This document shows positions 14,697 to 21,417 of a DNA stretch of 23,089 nt, in pieces; position 1 is the stretch's first letter; the number at the start of each line of letters is the position of its first letter. Made by a program: the position numbers and the translations under genes. This stretch comes from JANPPS01 sp031428635 (GTDB taxonomy: Bacteria > Pseudomonadota > Alphaproteobacteria > Acetobacterales > Acetobacteraceae), in NCBI GenBank assembly GCA_031428635.1, contig JANPPS010000180.1:1-23089 (forward strand), given 5' to 3'. The notes beneath the pieces are model-generated. The model made no database searches. It had not been told where the DNA came from and saw nothing but the letters and a program-made list of their open reading frames with translations.

Positions 14697-15881
14697 CTAA
14701 AGTCCTGCGTAGAGCCGACCGGGGTTAAGAATGCCGCGCGGGTCCATGGCCGCCTTTACCCGGCGCGTAATGGCGTGCAGCGCCGGTGTTTCGGGCGGGA
14801 CGACGTCGATGGCGGCACGCAGCGGCTCGGGCGCGCGCAGTACCATCCACGTGCCGGACCCGGCCGCGTGACGCACAACATCGTGTAGCGTTGGCGGCCC
14901 TGCGATCCACACCAGCCCGCCGGCCCAATCCAGATAGCCCTGCCCGCCCGCTGCAACGACGGCTGCCAACACGCTGGGACCCGCGGACGGACGGACGGAG
15001 ACACGCCACACGGCGTCGTCGGGCGCAGCGCCGAGCGGCACGGCGTCACGCACGCTCCGCCACAGGGCCTGGCTTTCGCCGTCATCCAGAAGCGTGGCCG
15101 CGCCGAACTCGGCAAGATCTGTCACCAACCGGCCCAGTCGGTAGGGAACGCTGGCAGCAAAATCTTCGATCCGCACCACCGTGGCGCTACCATCGCCGGG
15201 TAGCACGCGGTCGGCGGCGTCGGGCGGCAAATACGCGGCGCCAGTCGGGCCGTATGGCGATCCGAGCGCCGCCGCCAATGCCGCCACGCCGCGCACGGGG
15301 TCTAGCCCGCGTAGCACCAGGCTGCCCGTCCGGTCCGCCCGCGGAAGCACCTTAAGCGTCACCTCGGTGATCACACCCAGCGTACCGTGGCTGCCGGCCA
15401 GCAGTTTGCACATATCGAGGCCCGTCACATTTTTCAGCACACGCCCGCCACACCGCAGCACCTCACCAGCGCCATTAACAGCGCGCAGGCCCATGACGTG
15501 ATCGCGTGTCGCCCCGGACGTGATCCGGCGCGGTCCGGATAGATTAGTCGCGACGATGCCGCCGATCGTGGCAATACCGGGTCCTAGCAGCGCACTGAAG
15601 TCCGGCGGCTCCGAAATGATCCACTGGTTACCCTCGGCCAGCTTCGCCTCAAGGTCTGGGATGGTCGTGCCAGCGCGGGCGGATACGATCAGTTCCTGCG
15701 GGGCGTGCAGCGTGATGCCAGTTAGCGCCCGGGTACTGAGACTGCGCGCAGCCTGCACCGGGCGAAGCATACCGACCTTGGTGCCACGCCCGCCGACCAG
15801 CAACGGTTCATTCGCGTCGTGGGCGGCCCGCACTATGTCTGCGACCGCCGCCTCGTCGGCCGGAATGCCGTCAAGCGGCAA
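14697..15881 (-). CDS. glcE: Glycolate oxidase FAD-binding subunit GlcE
   Basis: A 394-residue FAD_binding_4 (PCMH-type) protein. FAD-site segments are EPLLVGGRGTKVGM (about 31-44), the IISEPPDFSALLGPGIATIGGIVATNLSGPRR region and the diagnostic GlcE segment GRVLKNVTGLDMCKLLAGSHGTLG, given here in part for orientation. With GlcD and GlcF it forms glycolate dehydrogenase, converting glycolate to glyoxylate. The apparent start is TTG, 11 nt inside the end of glcD; conserved sequence begins right after it (ADEAAVADIVRAAHDANEPL), and no in-frame ATG or GTG is found near that point, so a TTG start with translational coupling is the best reading. Confidence 0.93.
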   Translation of the reverse strand: MPLDGIPADEAAVADIVRAAHDANEPLLVGGRGTKVGMLRPVQAARSLSTRALTGITLHAPQELIVSARAGTTIPDLEAKLAEGNQWIISEPPDFSALLGPGIATIGGIVATNLSGPRRITSGATRDHVMGLRAVNGAGEVLRCGGRVLKNVTGLDMCKLLAGSHGTLGVITEVTLKVLPRADRTGSLVLRGLDPVRGVAALAAALGSPYGPTGAAYLPPDAADRVLPGDGSATVVRIEDFAASVPYRLGRLVTDLAEFGAATLLDDGESQALWRSVRDAVPLGAAPDDAVWRVSVRPSAGPSVLAAVVAAGGQGYLDWAGGLVWIAGPPTLHDVVRHAAGSGTWMVLRAPEPLRAAIDVVPPETPALHAITRRVKAAMDPRGILNPGRLYAGL

Positions 15882-17292
15882 TCGGGAAGACTTTACCGGG
15901 GTTGAGGAGCCAGGCCGGGTCGAAGGCGGATTTGATGTGGCGCTGCTGATCGAGTTCCGTGGGCGTGAACTGCACGGGCATCAAATCGCGCTTCTCCACA
16001 CCGACGCCGTGCTCACCTGTCAGGCAGCCACCGACTTCGACACAGAGGCGAAGTATGTCAGCGCCAAACTTTTCCGCTCGTTCAAAATCACCGTCCAGAT
16101 TGGCATCGAACATGATGAGCGGATGCAGGTTACCGTCGCCGGCGTGGAAGATGTTCGCAACTTTCAGGCCGCAATCATCGCTCATCTCGTTGATGCGGCG
16201 CAGCACGAACGGCAGTTGGCCAGTGGGGATCGTGCCATCCATGCACAGATAGTCCGGGCTGATGCGGCCCACGGCACCGAACGCTCCCTTGCGACCCTTC
16301 CAGATCGCCAGGCTTTCCTCGGCCGATTGCGACACACGCAGGCTGATCGGGGCAAACGGCTCGCACAACGCGGCGGTGCGGGCCAGCAGGTCGTCTTGCT
16401 CGGCGACGCTGCCTTCGACTTCGATGATTAGCAATGCCTCCGCATCGAGCGGATAGCCGGCATGGGCGAACGCCTCGCAGGCGTGAATCGCGGGGCGGTC
16501 CATGTATTCGAGGGCGACGGGAATAATACCGCTGCTGATAATCGCGTCCACAGCGCGGCCGGCGGTCTCGTTTGCGTCGAAGGCGACTAGCATAGCCCGC
16601 GCCCCCTCTGGTGCGCGAAGGATGCGAACCGTCACCTCGGTCACCATTGCGAGCATACCCTCACTGCCGGTCATCAGGCCGAGCCAGTCATACCCGGCCG
16701 CGTCAAGATGTGCGCCCCCCAAGTCGATAATGTCACCATCGATGGTAACGATACGTAGACCCAGCAGATTATTGACCGTCACCCCATATTTAAGGCAATG
16801 CGCGCCACCGGAGTTCATGCCGATATTGCCGCCGATCATGCATGCAAGCTGGCTGCTTGGGTCGGGCGCGTAGAAGAAGCCCTGGCCCGCGACGGCCTGT
16901 GTAATACCGATATTGGTGACGCCCGCCTGCACGGTCGCGGCGCGATCGGCGTAGTCGATGTCCAGGATGCGGTTCATCCGCATCAGACCCACGACGACGC
17001 TGTCTGCCATCGGCAGTGCCCCGCCAGACAGGCTGGTCCCAGCCCCGCGCGGAATCACCCGGATGCCGGTCTGACTGCAATATTTAAGAACAGCCGCAAC
17101 CTGCTCAGTTGTTTCCGGCAGCACGACGGCCAGTGGTGTCTGGCGATACGCGGGTAAGCCATCCGTCTCATACGGCTTCAGTCGCAATGCCTCGTGGATC
17201 AGGCCGGTCGGGGGCACCAACTGGGCGAGTGCTGCCACGATCTCATCACGGCGCGCCATGATATCGGGCTTGGGTGCGGGCTGAGTGATCAC
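15871..17292 (-). CDS. glcD: Glycolate oxidase catalytic subunit GlcD
   Basis: A 473-residue FAD-linked oxidase of normal GlcD length. The FAD-binding part has PRGAGTSLSGGALP (81-94), YAPDPSSQLACMIGGNIGMN (141-160) with SGGAHCLKYG, and GSEGMLAMVTEVTVRIL. The C-terminal oxidase part has NIFHAGDGNLHPL (380-392) and TGEHGVGVEKR (425-435), the expected active-site His-containing motifs. GlcD and D-lactate dehydrogenase are related, but the adjacent glcE and glcF support glycolate. The start is GTG with GGGAG 7 nt upstream. It overlaps glcE by 11 nt. Its upstream gap to rpmJ holds two overlapping dyads. No glcC-type regulator, glcG or malate synthase gene is nearby. Confidence 0.95.
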   Translation of the reverse strand: MITQPAPKPDIMARRDEIVAALAQLVPPTGLIHEALRLKPYETDGLPAYRQTPLAVVLPETTEQVAAVLKYCSQTGIRVIPRGAGTSLSGGALPMADSVVVGLMRMNRILDIDYADRAATVQAGVTNIGITQAVAGQGFFYAPDPSSQLACMIGGNIGMNSGGAHCLKYGVTVNNLLGLRIVTIDGDIIDLGGAHLDAAGYDWLGLMTGSEGMLAMVTEVTVRILRAPEGARAMLVAFDANETAGRAVDAIISSGIIPVALEYMDRPAIHACEAFAHAGYPLDAEALLIIEVEGSVAEQDDLLARTAALCEPFAPISLRVSQSAEESLAIWKGRKGAFGAVGRISPDYLCMDGTIPTGQLPFVLRRINEMSDDCGLKVANIFHAGDGNLHPLIMFDANLDGDFERAEKFGADILRLCVEVGGCLTGEHGVGVEKRDLMPVQFTPTELDQQRHIKSAFDPAWLLNPGKVFPIAA

Positions 17293-17310
17293 GACGGGCT
17301 CCCGGTATTA

Positions 17311-17342
17311 TTCCATTAGACATGGAACCGGGCGCCCGGTTC
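17311..17342. promoter_or_regulatory. Two overlapping palindromes between rpmJ and glcD
   Basis: A perfect 18-bp palindrome GAACCGGGCGCCCGGTTC at 17325-17342 overlaps a second dyad TTCCAT-TAGAC-ATGGAA at 17311-17327. They fill the middle of the 64-nt gap between the rpmJ stop and the glcD start. No T-run follows on the minus strand, so a textbook terminator for rpmJ is unlikely; an operator for the glc operon, or an mRNA-end stabilising hairpin, fits as well. The symmetry is seen directly; the role is not. Confidence 0.55.
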
Positions 17343-17356
17343 GGCAAGCTGGCTCA

Positions 17357-17482
17357 TTAGCCTTGGCGGGCCTTCATACGCGGATTCTTTTTGTTGATGA
17401 CGTACACGCGTCCCCGGCGGCGGACGACGCGGCAGTTCTTGTCGCGAAGCTTGGCCGACTTCAGGCTGTTGCGGATCTTCAT
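17357..17482 (-). CDS. rpmJ: 50S ribosomal protein L36 (41-residue form without zinc cysteines)
   Basis: A 41-residue, strongly basic protein: MKIRNSLKSAKLRDKNCRVV, then RRRGRVYVINKKNPRMKARQG minus its last residues, matching bL36. It has the short insertion and loss of the Cys/His zinc ligands of the C-minus form common in Alphaproteobacteria; only one Cys (17) remains. I set the start at the ATG at 17480-17482 with AAAGG about 8 nt upstream. The same frame stays open far upstream, to 18058, but that extension is antisense to the neighbouring membrane protein gene and has no ribosomal protein character. Confidence 0.96.
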   Translation of the reverse strand: MKIRNSLKSAKLRDKNCRVVRRRGRVYVINKKNPRMKARQG

Positions 17483-17539
17483 GAGATAACCTTTTTGACG
17501 CGCGTTGGCGCGGGTAAGCAGTTCGAAACGGAAGCGGGG

Positions 17540-17568
17540 CAGGTACCGGCTGGGTCCACCGCTGTCAA
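17540..17568 (-). promoter_or_regulatory. Possible sigma-70 type promoter of rpmJ
   Basis: On the minus strand a perfect -35 box TTGACA (17568-17563) is followed after 17 nt by TACCTG (17545-17540), a poor -10 match. The site lies about 58 nt before the rpmJ start, in the 130-nt gap that also serves the divergent gene at 17613. The spacing is ideal but the weak -10 keeps confidence moderate. Confidence 0.4.
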
Positions 17569-17612
17569 GGAACGCCCGTCCCGTGTACACGGCCTGCGAC
17601 GGAGGACTGACG

Positions 17613-18032
17613 ATGCGACAGGATTTGGGCTGGGCTGCCTTTCTAATGATGTGCTTTGCCGTACTGGGGCTGACCGGCCTATTCGGCACGTACGGCCCAC
17701 AAATACCGCTGGAGCGTGCGCTGATCCGGTTGCAGGTGCTGGACGAGGCGCAAGCAGCTGCGGCCGGACCCGACCCCGCCGCCCAGCTCGCTGCCCTTCG
17801 CGAACCGCTTGGCCCACTTGCCGAATTCGTCGTCGACGGCCCGGGCCCGGCGCTTGACCGCATTGTCACTGCCCGCGCGACCGTCCAAGCCGAGGCCGGG
17901 CGCGAGGCAGCGAGCGTTGCCCACCGGGTACGGGTGATGATTATCAGCATCACCGTTTTAGCCGGGCTGTTCGGTGCGGGGTTGATGTTATTCGCGTTGA
18001 AACAAACTCGCCGCCGGTTGGGAGAGGAATAA
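17613..18032 (+). CDS. Hypothetical membrane-anchored protein with two transmembrane helices
   Basis: A 139-residue protein that I do not recognise. A hydrophobic segment at about residues 8-26 is followed by an Ala/Pro/Leu-rich extracytoplasmic region (about 30-105: LIRLQVLDEAQAAAAGPDPA and following) with heptad-like helical character, a second transmembrane helix at about 108-129, and a basic tail (KQTRRRLGEE). I chose the ATG preceded by GGAGGA at 6 nt; a longer frame opening at 17505 has no ribosome binding site and adds basic, unlikely sequence. It is divergent from rpmJ. Topology suggests both ends in the cytoplasm with a periplasmic helical loop. Confidence 0.8.
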   Translation: MRQDLGWAAFLMMCFAVLGLTGLFGTYGPQIPLERALIRLQVLDEAQAAAAGPDPAAQLAALREPLGPLAEFVVDGPGPALDRIVTARATVQAEAGREAASVAHRVRVMIISITVLAGLFGAGLMLFALKQTRRRLGEE

Positions 18033-18056
18033 GGCGACTCTTCCGCCTCGGTCGGC

Positions 18057-18076
18057 ACCGTGATTATTACGGTTTT
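18057..18076 (+). terminator. Weak terminator-like hairpin after the 17613-18032 gene
   Basis: A 5-bp stem ACCGT / ACGGT with a 7-nt loop, followed by a TTTT run at 18073-18076, 24 nt after the stop codon. The stem is short and contains only three G-C pairs, so it is at best a weak intrinsic terminator. Confidence 0.3.
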
Positions 18077-18231
18077 GGTAGTATCGGCCGTGCCCGTAAA
18101 CGGCAGTCAGTCGCGCCATCTAAGGCGTCCGTACCTGTCACAGCCGCCCCGCCCTCCGCGATCGAAAACCGGTCGGTAAATACGAAGAGGGCGACAGTGG
18201 TCGCGGTCGCTAGAAATCCGACATGTGGCAT
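18067..18231 (-). CDS. Possible 54-residue ORF, doubtful
   Basis: An ATG-started frame encoding MPHVGFLATATTVALFVFTD followed by a Gly/Ala/Asp-rich part (AEGGAAVTGTDALDGATDCR) and a basic end. The first 20 residues resemble a short signal peptide or membrane segment. The VTGTDALDG string loosely recalls the start of thermonuclease-like secreted proteins, so it could be a remnant, but I see no further homology. No ribosome binding site precedes it. It may well be chance. Confidence 0.2.
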   Translation of the reverse strand: MPHVGFLATATTVALFVFTDRFSIAEGGAAVTGTDALDGATDCRLRARPILPKP

Positions 18232-18350
18232 TTTGAGTTAGACAGCCGGCCACTGCACCGCCGTCTTCTTAAAGTTTCTGAACGGCAAACTCAGGCTCAG
18301 CATTCCGCCCCCTCGGACGCCCATACCGCACCCGGGATCACAAGCGGCGG

Positions 18351-19229
18351 CTAGCCCGGCACTCCCAACTCTGCCCGGTAGCGCCGGAAGCAAGCCGCCC
18401 CGCACTCCAGCCGCATCAGGGCACCCTCAGCAATCGGCGCGGCTAGGGACGAATCAGCGTCCACCAGCGGCCACAGCGCCTCCGCGTTCCAAGCGTCCGA
18501 GTGCTTGATATCCAAGACAGAATGCAGGTCGAAGTAGTGCCGATCTTCTGGCGGCAGGCCCAGTCGCTTCAGCCCTTGCGCCACCAGTGCCGCACGGCCC
18601 GGCGCCGTTTGCTCGATCACGCCGAGCGCCCCCACCGAGTGGTACGAATACCGCCGCGCACAGGCCAGACCCGACATTGTGTTGGCCAGCGCCAAACTCT
18701 CCCACGCCGTCGTCTCGATTGTCGGGATTAACGACAGCCGCTGCGCCAGCACTTCCAGCATCGGGCCGTGCATACCCTTGGGGTTACCACGCCCCATCTC
18801 ATCCCAGTAGTTGCGAGCCATCTCGAGCTTCGCGCGTTGCGGCATCCGGACCTGGGTGATGGCGCAAAGATCCTCGAACCCTGCCTCACCGGCGACTTCC
18901 TGGGTCAGGAACCAACGCATTTGTTCCATCGTGGCCGTCGTCGCAAGCCATGGAAACAGCGGATCGTTCTGGCCGGGCCCGGAATTCTCGAGGTCCTCGA
19001 ACCAGGCGACAAAGCCGTCCGCGTCGCGGGGCGCCTGCCCAGCACGGGCGGACACGGATTGGCGGGCGGCCTCAAGCCAATGGCCTTCCTCGATCTCCAT
19101 GACGGCTACGGACTGAATTTCATTTTCCCACCCTGGGCCCGGCTGGCCGGGAACGAACCGGGCTTCGTTCAGCGCGCATAGGCGTCGCTGAAGCAAGTCT
19201 GGGCTTGGCATCAGGCTACCGTCAGGCAT
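18351..19229 (-). CDS. Iron-containing redox enzyme family protein (haem-oxygenase-like dimetal oxidase)
   Basis: A 292-residue all-helical protein. QEVAGEAGFEDL (110-121, Glu111/Glu115), YWDEMGRGNPKGMHG (141-155, Glu144 and His154), Glu206 and HYFDLHSVLDIKHSDAW (231-247, with the H236-x3-D240-x2-H243 pattern) match the helix-borne His/carboxylate ligand pattern of HDO enzymes (Haem_oxygenas_2 domain; relatives include SznF, BesC, UndA). These use two irons and O2 to oxidise amino acids, fatty acids or other small molecules. The substrate here is unknown. It follows the methyltransferase gene by 2 nt, with a GGAGGA ribosome binding site in that gene's last codons. Last gene of the Lrp-MarC-methyltransferase operon. 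PqqC-like function is less likely, since no pqq genes are near. Confidence 0.85.
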   Translation of the reverse strand: MPDGSLMPSPDLLQRRLCALNEARFVPGQPGPGWENEIQSVAVMEIEEGHWLEAARQSVSARAGQAPRDADGFVAWFEDLENSGPGQNDPLFPWLATTATMEQMRWFLTQEVAGEAGFEDLCAITQVRMPQRAKLEMARNYWDEMGRGNPKGMHGPMLEVLAQRLSLIPTIETTAWESLALANTMSGLACARRYSYHSVGALGVIEQTAPGRAALVAQGLKRLGLPPEDRHYFDLHSVLDIKHSDAWNAEALWPLVDADSSLAAPIAEGALMRLECGAACFRRYRAELGVPG

Positions 19230-19231
19230 GA

Positions 19232-20152
19232 CTATCCTCCGATTTTGCGGACCGTCAGCACCACAGCTGCGATCCTGTCGGCAATGACGTAGGCACCGCC
19301 GGCAAGTTCCTCACCAAACACGTCTGGATCGATCTCGCGATATTGAACGCACGCGCTCACTGGAAGTTGAGCAAGTGCCGCGAGTTGGAAAGGGTCGTGC
19401 CCATTCACGATCGCGGAACCTGTGTACAGCAACAACGTCCCGCCAGGCACCAGCGCATGCCACGCGGCGTCGAGGATGGCGAGTGACAGTTCCGCGCCCA
19501 GTGGCCCGCCGCCGTGCCGGTACGCCCGCCCACCAGGATCGACGAGATAGGGCGGGTTGGAGACAATCAGGTCGAAAGGGCCAATCGCGTCGCGGAGCAG
19601 ATTGCTGTACGCGGCCGTGACCGTGAGGCCGTTCAGCGCGGCGTTAACTCGCGTCAGGCGCAGCGCCTCGGCATTGATATCGACGGCCAAGACCTCGGCG
19701 CCCGGATAGGTTCGGGCCACCACCAGCGCGCCCGGCCCGGCACCGGCCCCGATATCGACGGCACGGCGTACCTCGCTAGGGGGTAAAGCCATGATCGCCG
19801 ACGCAAACCGGTATGTGTCCGGGCCAAAGAACACGGCATCGGCGGCGGCGGTCGGATAAGCCGAATGCGCGAACAGCAGCCGGTCCAGGGTCGAAAAACG
19901 CACGGTTGACCGATAGTTTTCGCCATCCGCTGCCAGGATTCCAGCGGCCTCCGCCAATGCCATGATCGCCGGCGGCACAGCACCGGGCCGGAACGGACGG
20001 CTCCAGCCGAATACGTCCGTCAATGACTGCGCCCACTCATTGCCGGGCCGGGCGTTCACGACGGCATGGGTCGTCGGCGTGGGTGTAACAAAGTGATAGT
20101 TTTCCGCCGCCAGGGCCTGCCCCAGCGCCACCAGCGCTGCTTCTCGGTCCAT
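19232..20152 (-). CDS. Class I SAM-dependent methyltransferase with NPPY motif
   Basis: A 306-residue protein. The N-terminal 100 residues form a helical region of unknown role; then comes VFFGPDTYRFASAI (107-120), motif I VDIGAGAGPGAL (132-143), acidic Asp158 in AVDIN binding the SAM ribose, and SNPPYLVD (198-205) with the NPPY signature of N-methyltransferases acting on planar amide or amino groups. The GGGPLGAELS loop follows. It resembles the methyltransferase-small (MTS) branch (PrmC, RsmC, RlmG relatives). The substrate could be protein, RNA or a small molecule. I start at the ATG 2 nt after the marC stop; a frame extending to 20377 is antisense-free but only runs through marC. It is flanked by a transporter and an oxidase gene. 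Confidence 0.87.
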   Translation of the reverse strand: MDREAALVALGQALAAENYHFVTPTPTTHAVVNARPGNEWAQSLTDVFGWSRPFRPGAVPPAIMALAEAAGILAADGENYRSTVRFSTLDRLLFAHSAYPTAAADAVFFGPDTYRFASAIMALPPSEVRRAVDIGAGAGPGALVVARTYPGAEVLAVDINAEALRLTRVNAALNGLTVTAAYSNLLRDAIGPFDLIVSNPPYLVDPGGRAYRHGGGPLGAELSLAILDAAWHALVPGGTLLLYTGSAIVNGHDPFQLAALAQLPVSACVQYREIDPDVFGEELAGGAYVIADRIAAVVLTVRKIGG

Positions 20153-20154
20153 GA

Positions 20155-20820
20155 CTATCCCCCGCGGGCCAGCATCGGCCCCAACACATCTGTGACGCCG
20201 GTGATTAAGACCTGCACGCCGATACAAAACAGCAGAAACGCCGATAGCCGGCTGACGGTCGCACTGCCATTGCGCCCCAGCAGCACAAACAGCCGGTCGG
20301 CATAGGCGTAGGTCAGCCCGACCACCAACGCCATCGCCACCGCCGCCAGCGTCGCCCCAGCGAAAAACAGTCCCCACCCATGCCCGATCGGCGGGTGCCC
20401 GGCACCCAACGCAACGGCCACCGCGATTGTACCGGGCCCCGTGGTAAACGGCAGCGTTAGCGGAAAGAAGGCGACGTCGTCCCCACCCTCGGCCCCCGCC
20501 GCCTGTGCGTGCTTACGGTCAGCCCGGCTTTCGGCGGCGCCTAGTAACTCCCACGCGAACAACGACACCACCACGCCGCCAGCAATGCGGAGTGCTGCGA
20601 TCGAAATGCCGAAAATCGCCAGCAGGTATGATCCGGCCCACAGCGCCACCAGCATCACCAGCAGCGCATAGAACGCGACCCGCCACGCCAGCCGTTCCCG
20701 GTCGGGGTGCGTACGCTCTGCCGTGGCGCTGCGAAAGATGAACGCCCCGGCGATCGGGTTCACGATGCTGAACAGCGCCGGGAACGCCAGCAGAAACGTT
20801 GTCATCATTGTCGTGATCAC
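20155..20820 (-). CDS. MarC family integral membrane protein (NAAT-type transporter)
   Basis: A 221-residue protein with six hydrophobic segments, the MarC length and topology. Conserved MarC features are ALFSIVNPIAGAFIF (17-31) and FFPLTLPFTTGPGTIAVAVA (about 117-136), a matched pair of Pro/Gly-rich half-helices. MarC proteins sit in the inner membrane; one archaeal relative is reported to move neutral amino acids, while the bacterial role is unsettled. The start GTG overlaps the stop of the upstream Lrp-type gene by 4 nt (GTGA), and the methyltransferase starts 2 nt after its stop. The linkage to an Lrp-type regulator supports a role in amino acid movement, but that is inference. Confidence 0.9.
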   Translation of the reverse strand: MITTMMTTFLLAFPALFSIVNPIAGAFIFRSATAERTHPDRERLAWRVAFYALLVMLVALWAGSYLLAIFGISIAALRIAGGVVVSLFAWELLGAAESRADRKHAQAAGAEGGDDVAFFPLTLPFTTGPGTIAVAVALGAGHPPIGHGWGLFFAGATLAAVAMALVVGLTYAYADRLFVLLGRNGSATVSRLSAFLLFCIGVQVLITGVTDVLGPMLARGG

Positions 20821-21287
20821 CGGCGGGGCCGTAACGGCAGGTTGGTGCGGTACACAACCCGCTTAAGCGCAAACGCACTCTCAACCCCGCGTACGCCCGG
20901 GATGCGGGTCAGCCGGGTGCGCAGAAACTCCTCGTACGCGCCCAGGTCCGGGGCCACGACGCGCAGCAGATAGTCGCTGGCGCCTGACATGACGTAGCAC
21001 TCCATCACCTCGGGCAGATCGGCGATCGCCTGCTCGAACGCGGCCAGGTGATCGTCCGTCTGCGCCTGCAATTTTACCGACACGAACACGCTGACCGGCA
21101 GTCCGACGCGGTCAGGGTCGAGCAGGGCGACGTAGCCGCGGATAACCCCGGCCTCCTCCAGCATGCGCTGGCGGCGGTTGGCAGGGCTGGCCGATAGACC
21201 GGCTGCGTCGGCGAGGGCGGCGGCGGTGGCGCGCCCGTCGCGCTGCAGGTGGTCGAGTATGGTCAGATCAATCCGATCGAGGCGCAT
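20817..21287 (-). CDS. Lrp/AsnC family transcriptional regulator
   Basis: A 156-residue protein. The N-terminal winged helix-turn-helix spans about residues 3-60 (RIDLTILDHLQRDGRATAAA; LSASPANRRQRMLEEAGVIR) and the C-terminal RAM ligand-binding domain about 65-140 (VFVSVKLQAQTDDHLAAFEQ; YVMSGASDYLLRVVAPDLGA). Such regulators form dimers to hexadecamers and bind amino acids. I start at MRLDRIDLTILD, the usual Lrp opening; the frame stays open to 21452 but the extra 55 residues lie in the divergent promoter region. It is first in the operon with marC and divergent from the indolepyruvate oxidoreductase gene, so it probably controls both directions. Two dyads lie in the 130-nt gap. Confidence 0.93.
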   Translation of the reverse strand: MRLDRIDLTILDHLQRDGRATAAALADAAGLSASPANRRQRMLEEAGVIRGYVALLDPDRVGLPVSVFVSVKLQAQTDDHLAAFEQAIADLPEVMECYVMSGASDYLLRVVAPDLGAYEEFLRTRLTRIPGVRGVESAFALKRVVYRTNLPLRPRR

Positions 21288-21303
21288 GACGTGGCACACC
21301 ATC

Positions 21304-21325
21304 CCATTGTGCAATGCAGCAATGG
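21304..21325. promoter_or_regulatory. Possible Lrp-type operator 1 (inverted repeat)
   Basis: Inverted repeat CCATTG-N10-CAATGG in the divergent gap, 17 nt upstream of the Lrp-type gene start. A 6-bp dyad with half-site centres about 16 bp apart is compatible with an Lrp dimer site, though it is not the E. coli consensus. Candidate autoregulatory operator by position. Confidence 0.45.
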
Positions 21326-21365
21326 CATACCGTACCAATTCCGACCCGTCCACCCCGAAACAATG

Positions 21366-21379
21366 ACAGCACATGCTGT
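21366..21379. promoter_or_regulatory. Possible Lrp-type operator 2 (inverted repeat)
   Basis: Inverted repeat ACAGCA-CA-TGCTGT, 38 nt upstream of the indolepyruvate oxidoreductase start. Its centre is about 58 bp from the centre of the other dyad, so the two lie on a similar face of the helix spacing (about five and a half turns). The sequence differs from the first dyad, so both need not bind the same protein. Confidence 0.4.
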
Positions 21380-21417
21380 TGGCTTCGGCGCTAAGCTCGA
21401 TCATCGGAGATCGTCCA

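Larger units (their letters stand above)
18033..18350. other. 318-nt region without a convincing gene
   Basis: This stretch separates the plus-strand membrane protein from the minus-strand HDO oxidase, so it lies between two convergent gene ends. It holds a weak terminator-like hairpin at 18057-18076 and one 54-codon minus-strand frame (18067-18231), listed separately. No tRNA, repeat array or mobile-element end was recognised in the rest. Confidence 0.5.

Noticed and set aside
15520..16431. Plus-strand frame of 303 codons
   Set aside because: Antisense to the glcE-glcD junction; no family motifs.
17483..18058. Minus-strand extension of the rpmJ frame to a 233-residue protein
   Set aside because: L36 starts at 17482 with its own ribosome binding site; the extension is antisense to the membrane protein gene at 17613-18032.
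20153..20377. Upstream extension of the methyltransferase by 75 residues
   Set aside because: It lies within marC in another frame and is Arg/Gly/Cys-rich; the ATG at 20152 follows the marC stop with a ribosome binding site.
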